64,000 bases of DNA. Source: Enoplosus armatus (Eukaryota > Chordata > Actinopteri > Centrarchiformes > Enoplosidae). The notes under the pieces were generated by a model. It ran no database searches and had not been told where the DNA came from. It saw only the letters and a program-made list of their open reading frames with translations. The stretch is from positions 2,413,001 through 2,477,000 of the forward strand of contig NC_092201.1 in NCBI RefSeq assembly GCF_043641665.1, given 5' to 3'. A program made the position numbers and the translations under genes. This document shows, in pieces, positions 57,871-64,000 of this stretch (its first letter is position 1; each line of letters opens with the position of its first letter).

Positions 57871-60800
57871 TCCCGTGGTGTAGCCAGGCCTGAGAGCCAT
57901 GCGGCGTGTGACGGATCGTCCCAGGTGGTGGGCTGTCAAGACGAGGATCAAAGAGCAGAGGAGTGGACCTCACACACACACACACACACACACACATTTA
58001 CACATACAGGCACATTCCCTGCAGTGCTCCAGTTCCACCTGTTTAAGAGTCAGCACACTCGCAGCTCACACACACAAAGCTGCAGAAAGCCAATAAGAGC
58101 ATGCGTATTATTTTAAGTGTGTGTCAGCATGTGTGTTTTTTATTTACAGAGAAACACACCTGCAGGACAACCTTGGACAAGTGAAGAAAGTGCTGCAGAC
58201 TAGCATTAATAAGCTCTTTCCATCAATTTGAGCGTGTGTCTTATTTCTCGCAGCACAAACATTTACCTGAAGGCCGAGAGGGCTCTGAACGGGGACACAC
58301 ACTCTGCTTGTGCTGTTGAAGAGGGACGCTCAAAAACACACACCAGAGAGCGAAGGGGAGAAAATCTATTAGCCGCTGACGTATGTGTGTGTAACAGAAA
58401 GAGTGTAAGAAAGAGACAGACGGAGGGAAGGACGGGCAGAGAGGGTAGAGGAAGAGCTGCTGTGAGCGGAATAGAGAGCAGAGGAGGGAGACGCCTGTTC
58501 ATAAATGCTTCATGGATGCTGAAGGGGGCCTTTGACTGAGTGAAGACCCACGGCTTCCCACCTCTGTCAACACACCTACCCCCTCCAACAACAGGTCGAC
58601 CCCGGCTCCGCGGCTCAAGACAGCAGGGCAGCGGAGGAGCTGAGGGGGGCTGAACTGTCGTGTTGTTGTGCGTTCGGCCTCGTGGATTGGTATTTCGGGT
58701 CGATATTGCCTTTTTTCTTTTAAATCAGGCACCAGTCAGGCCAGCAATGCACCTCATGAGGTGGCAACCTGCACTGTAAGTCTTTGTACATTTAATTAAT
58801 GGACGTAATTTTCTCGTAATTTTCCATTTAAAATGGAACAGCCGAGTCTCCCCTGCCACAGGACAGGAGGATGGGTCATCTTAGCTTAAGCAGCAACTAA
58901 TCTACTTAAAAGACTTTGATTAGCCTGAGTGTCCCGTGTTAGTCCGTCTCAGAGACATTCTCTTCTTTACCGACAAAATATTATTTGGCTTTTTATTTTG
59001 TTTTGCTGTTTTTACAGAAACAGTGAAACTTAAATATCAGCTTTGGCATCTAACGCCCACATGTGGGAGCTCGGCATCAGAGCAAACGAGCAGCGGACTC
59101 TGACGAGGAGACATCTCGGTGCAGTGGAAACACGTATTGACGGCTTTGGAAACTATTTTGACTAAGTCTGTTTTCTTGAGATGATGCAGGTTGAAGCTTT
59201 GCACGACTGCAGGAGTCAACTCAGCTCTTAGCTCGCAGTTTCTACAGAGTGTGTGTGTTTCACCAACTACAGACCCTACACTATCACTAATTGGCCAAAA
59301 ACCCCCACTGTGGTTGCAATGAGTGGATAGGGCTGAAACACCAGCAGGCAAACAAAGCAGCATCTTGAAAAATTAAAGGCTGTAAAGAAAAGGACATATA
59401 CTGTGTGTCTGTGGGCATTGTAATAAGGCCAGAAACCTCAATTCTTTGTGTAGTTGATTTGAACAGCTCGTTACCACTTTACTTTTATTCTCCAAGTTTT
59501 TTCCCATGTGAATTTAAGTTGGCATACACTGAAAGGCACTGATGGTGGTGAAGCCATATTGTGTTTACTGCCCCTCATCCCAGGTTGCAAATCGATTTAT
59601 TTGACTAATTTTTAGAGATCTGTGGAAGGAAAATGATCACATTCACATAATAAAACACACGCAAACATGAATTTTCTGCTTTCCTATCCTGTTAATCATC
59701 TCCAAGGTTTATCTTGTGGATCCAAACCTGCAGGTTTCAGTACTCAAAGGTTTGGGGTTGAATCAGCGCAGACTGAGGCAGGTGGAGGCGGAGGAGAGTG
59801 ATGCCCTGCAGCCCAGTCGAATGGAACAATGGTTTATTAAAAGGGGAAAAGGGAGACGGGTGGGGGGGTGTATCAGAGCTCTTCACGCTAAGACCTTCCA
59901 CCCGAGGCTGTCTGCAGCTCTCACAACGACTCCCTCGTTCTCCCTCACACTCCTGTTGACCCCCGAGGTTCCACTCAACCGCTGGCCCACATCAACTACA
60001 CACCACTGCAGGGGTCTCTCATATATAGTCCGGTCCGGACCTGGACCCATGACCCGATAAATGATGGAGAATTATTAAATGCAGCCCTTATTTGACTTGA
60101 AATGTGAAAAGAACGTATTAATTATTAGAGTATTTCCAGTTCGATGTGAAAACTGACAATAAATGTTGTTGAAATATTATTGAATTGGACTTCTTTGAAT
60201 TTTAATTGAACACGCCTGCGCCACTGCAGTGACTCCCCCCCCCCCCCACTGTTCCCTCTTTGCTGTCTGTGCAGCTGTAAAAATGCCCCTTAATGTGTAT
60301 AATTTATGTGTGTCAAAGAGCCGCTGAGTGACAGCAGGGATGGTGGAAAAATGACAGAGAACACATTCTGAATTTGACAGCACAATAAAGAGCAGATTGT
60401 CAGATGGAAAAATAGGGAGAGGATGAGCGGATGGCTTCAAACAATGCCGCATCTCTGACGGGCATTTGGCTGATGTTCTAATCCTGTCAAGGCAGGAATT
60501 TCTCCAGCTCGCAGCACTTCACAAATCTATACAATCCACTGGTTACTTTGGTGGAAAAGCACCAATGTCACACCCTCCAAATCCTCCCCCTCTCGCTGCG
60601 AAGACAACAAGAGCACTTTCCGGAAATCAAAGCCGCTTTCTGGCCGACCCCGAAGTGCTCGGAGAGGAGGGGGGAAAAAAAAAAAAAGGTTCCAGCTCTG
60701 CAACTTCTCTTATAACCAAGCAACTCTCTCTGTCGCTGAGGCATGCAAAAGTATAAACAGAGAAAAAAAAAATGACACAGAGACGAGCCGAGAATCCACA

Positions 60801-61892
60801 CACACACAATCTCCCATTAAAATCCACCTGCAGCTGCTCTCTAATTGGGCCTCGGAAGCCGGATAAAAAAGCTAACGTCTAGTTAAGGCGATATAATTGG
60901 CCGCTCTGCTTTAGGAAAGAATGAAATAAATCAGTTCCCCGTCTCAGGTCGGCCCCCGTCTCGACTGAATCCATTAGAGCAGATAATTGTCTTGGACGGC
61001 AAAGCGTTCGCTCGGCGTTTCCACAGCTGAGCGAGAGGACACAGTTGGCTTGCAGTTTCAAATCGGATGTCTGCCATTGGACGTGTGGTTGGGTCCCTGG
61101 ACGCGGCATCAGAGTAACCCAGGCAGGGAGATTTTCATCTGAGCAGTGATCGAAAGTCAGATGCTGTAATCCGCCTGCATGTGTTTATCTCCAGGCTGGA
61201 AATTATTTCCAAAATCGTCATTGGATATTTTTTTGTGTTGTGCATTTTTTTTCCGCCATCAAGATGACATTTCAGGTTAAAGAAAGAAAAAAATCGGTAG
61301 TTCATGTAAAATCTATTCCAGGTGTTCAGGTCAAAGTCTTATCAAGACAGAAATCACCTCTCGGGGGGCAGTATTGATTGTACTTTTCATTTTCAAGGTG
61401 GTTTATATGAAGGAGCGAACTGTTGCAACATCCTTCGTGCGTGTCTTCGGTGCTAAACACTGGTGGCTGTGTTGTGGCTCCAGCTCTTCCCCAGAGATCA
61501 GCTGCCACTCAAGCCGCGTGGGAGGCAGCGTGTTGTCTCTTTTCTCAGATTTGAAGGTTTGATTTTTCCGCAGGTGGCCCTTTTGTCTTTTTGTCTTTTC
61601 AGCCATGATGTTTTGGCTGTAGGTTGAATTCCCTTTTGTGCTGCAGTAATCAGCGACAGAGAGCAGAAAAAGGGTCATTCATCTCTAAGAATGTGTCTTA
61701 GATTGAGTGAAAATATATAATTTTTCTATCCAATACTGCAATTATGCAACTATATTCTATAGAACTTAAACCACTACAGGCCTGCATTCGTGGTCTACAT
61801 ACGTTAACTAAGTTTTCAATGGAAAGAATGACCAATTTAGGCTCATATTTGTTAACATATTATATTAGGTAGGTAATAATGTCTTGTCTTGC

Positions 61893-62028
61893 TCGCTGTT
61901 TCCCATCGTTTCAAGTCTTTGTGCTAAGCTAAGCTAACTGGCTGTTAGCTGTAGCTACATATTCAGACAAGAGAGCGGTATCGACCTTCTCATCTAACTG
62001 TCCCCCAGAAAAATGTCCAGCTATTCCT
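61893..62028. mobile_element. MITE-like element, copy 2 (right half only)
   Basis: Matches 36523-36653 of copy 1 in the same orientation: GCTGTTTCCC, AGTCTTTGTGCTA.GCTA.GCTAAC, GAGAGCGGTATC, CTTCTC.TCTAACT and the terminal ATTCCT followed by TTAA (62029-62032). The left half and its TTAA are missing. Confidence 0.75.
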
Positions 62029-62424
62029 TTAAACCCGAGAAACTCTGCTACTGAGACACCTTCATGCAGGCAACAGCCCACAGAATGAATGAAATGAACC
62101 TTAATCACCTACAGCTGAGTAAATCTGCCGTCCACAGTCGACATTACAGCCGATGACGACAGCCGGCGGCTTTAGATGTAAGTTAAATAAGTCATAGGAC
62201 AGACAGCATCCCTTTATCAGATGGTATCGTCACGTCTTTTATGAATTTCTTTTTCATATTTTGAATGATTTCCGGGCCACGTTGTGCACAGAGACTCTTA
62301 TGTAGGATACAGCCTGTTAATGAAGACATTCAACTTATTCTGTGCATGTGAGTGTGTGTGTGTCTCAACAGCTTATGTGGGCAGGCTGTATCATTAAGAT
62401 AAATGACATAGCACATCCCCTGCC

Positions 62425-62426
<2 letters not shown>

Positions 62427-62462
<36 letters not shown>
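62427..62462. repeat. (CA)n microsatellite
   Basis: About 36 nt pure CA; UG in celf2 sense. Confidence 0.97.
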
Positions 62463-62467
<5 letters not shown>

Positions 62468-64000
62468 ACAAACACGTCATGGCGCTTAAGGTTGTGTTTT
62501 AGCAAAAGGACCATTTTCTGTTTACCCCTCTGGCTCTCTTTGTCTCACTCTCTCTTTATCTCTCCCTCCATCTCTATCTCTCTTTCAGCACAAAATGCCA
62601 AATTGCTCCATTTCTCACTGCCCCCCCCCCCTGCTCATCCACTCATCTGGTTATTAACTCCAAACACATTAAACCAACAGTAGAGCCACAATATTCCCCA
62701 GACCGTCCTAGTCAGAATATAACACACACACACACACACACACAGCCTAAATGCACACACCTGGGTCAAACTGCGAAATGGATTCTGCGAAACGCACGAA
62801 AACGGCAGAATTTAACGCTTTAGGGCCAAAAACAACTAATCTGGGAACTTTAAATTAAAGGAAACCAAGCTGACTCTGAAATTACTTTCTTTTATTGAAG
62901 ACGTTTTGGCTTCTAACTCACCTAAACTGGCTTAAAGACACCATTTAAAGTGTTTGCAAAATATGGATTTTTGGAAGCTGATGTATTTGGAATGATGATT
63001 TCCTTTCATTCCAAAAATATTCCGAAAAACGACTCGTGTTTGCTTGAGGAATTTTATTCTTGTCAGGCTGAAGAAGCCTCTCAAACAGGACTTACGACCG
63101 TCATGTGACGCCAGATGACGACTAATAAAATATGGGGATTACACTGATCCACAGATATCCACTTTCTGGTTTGACGTGCAAAACTGTATTCCAGCCGTAG
63201 CTCTGAGCGAGCATTAAGTCTCGGGTTTTATCTTCGACGTGCTGTAATTAATCATTAATTTATTCATAGCTGTGCCACTCCAACGTCTGCTCAAGTCTGA
63301 TTGCCATTTTAAAACAATATTTTACAACAAACCGGACACGCTGGTGAAATAAAAAGAACAGAAAATAGAAAAGGTTCCTGTGCCTTCGGGATTAGGTTCA
63401 GCTTTGTCACAAAAACGAGGACTCGAGACTTGACTTGGACTTGACTACCTCGAAGCTCGACTTCAGCTGCCTACAGACACATTAATCTTACAACTTAAAG
63501 TCTTCGATTTGACCTGAGAAACTATTTCGCGAGTAGTTCTTATTCAAATCTACTCCGACTAACTAATCTGAATTTAACAAAGCTCAGTCTGAGGCCCTTA
63601 CATCCTCCATAACTTCCTGAGTAGAACATTTCATTTTGAAGTTATCTTGTTCTTTACACATTTTCTGCTGTCAATTAACATTCCCCATGTTGTGCTGTTT
63701 TTGTCTTTTTGTTGTCGATGTTCCTCTTTGGACCAGCAGTTGCCGAAGTGTCGGCTAATGAGGATCCAAACAAAACCGAACGAAGGAAACAGAGAAGTTG
63801 TTGGAGTTGTACAAGCTTGTAGCTGCGCTGGAACTCTTTTCTTTGTCTCAGTGGGACTAACAAACTCATTTATATCCAAGCTGCTATTTTATGAAAAAAA
63901 TGGGGGGAAAAAGCGCCTCTGGGGTCGTCACTGGGGCATCAGAGTGGGCTCATTTGCCCCGAATGGCCGACATCCCTTTTCAAAAAACACCGTCGCTAAT

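Larger units (their letters stand above)
54200..64000 (-). other. celf2 intron, truncated at the right edge (at least 9.8 kb)
   Basis: I searched by eye for the 49-nt (YQINVLRDRSQNPPQSK) and 83-nt (MFVGQIPRSW) exons that precede in CELF2 and did not find them, so this is one intron. It holds CA tracts (54450-54486, 57971-57994, 62427-62462, 62721-62743), a T18 run (about 57737), a MITE-like copy (61893-62028) and conserved-looking blocks near 55980-56260, 60290-60430 and 60820-60900. Confidence 0.85.

Noticed and set aside
54200..64000. Upstream RRM1 exons (MFVGQIPRSW and YQINVLRDRSQ)
   Set aside because: I scanned the minus strand for these peptides and their splice sites and found no match, so they are taken to lie beyond the window.

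Overview
This window is one stretch of a vertebrate gene. It is almost certainly from a teleost fish, and probably a percomorph. It holds the 3' two-thirds of celf2 (CUGBP Elav-like family member 2), which runs on the minus strand from right to left. I find eleven coding exons. All intron borders are GT-AG in consistent reading phases. Joined, they encode about 430 residues: the second half of RRM1 (with its RNP1 motif), the whole of RRM2, the long Ala/Gln/Ser-rich divergent linker, the whole of RRM3, and the C-terminal SKNDSKPY. The paralogue call rests on [11 protein letters not shown] (CELF1 has AIQSMNGFQIG, from memory) and on [15 protein letters not shown] and [10 protein letters not shown], which are CELF2-type. 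The N-terminus and the first half of RRM1 lie beyond the right edge.

Layout, left to right (3' to 5' of the gene). 1-5080: 3'UTR and flank, full of T, CA, AAC and GGA tracts. 5081-5208: last coding exon. 7701-7844: RRM3 exon. 9171-9368, 12562-12690, 15724-15858, 20230-20293 and 21976-22137: linker exons. 30733-30812, 36084-36218 and 40146-40194: RRM2 and its leader. 54117-54199: RRM1 exon. 54200-64000: intron, truncated. I found no second protein-coding gene, rRNA, tRNA or CRISPR. Every long ORF outside the celf2 exons is low-complexity or microsatellite translation.

The fish assignment rests on compact introns dense in CA/TG microsatellites and on dispersed repeats I recognise from teleost genomes. 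These include a TTAA-flanked, MITE-like family present twice (36375-36653 and 61893-62028), a second TTAA-flanked element (43782-44166) and a LINE-type 3' tail (about 30250-30330).

The most interesting layer is regulatory. CELF2 protein binds UGU/GU-rich RNA. Read in the gene's sense direction, its own pre-mRNA carries pure (UG)n tracts of 50-78 nt next to particular exons. The linker has paired tandem splice sites (two donors on one exon, two acceptors on the next) that are all mutually in frame. Several acceptors use microsatellites as their polypyrimidine tract. An imperfect 33-bp inverted repeat encloses a CA/TG microsatellite in the 8.6-kb intron. A perfect 5' splice-site consensus lies 45 nt after the stop codon. 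I see nothing that qualifies as a wholly new biological system; these are candidate autoregulatory features of a known gene.
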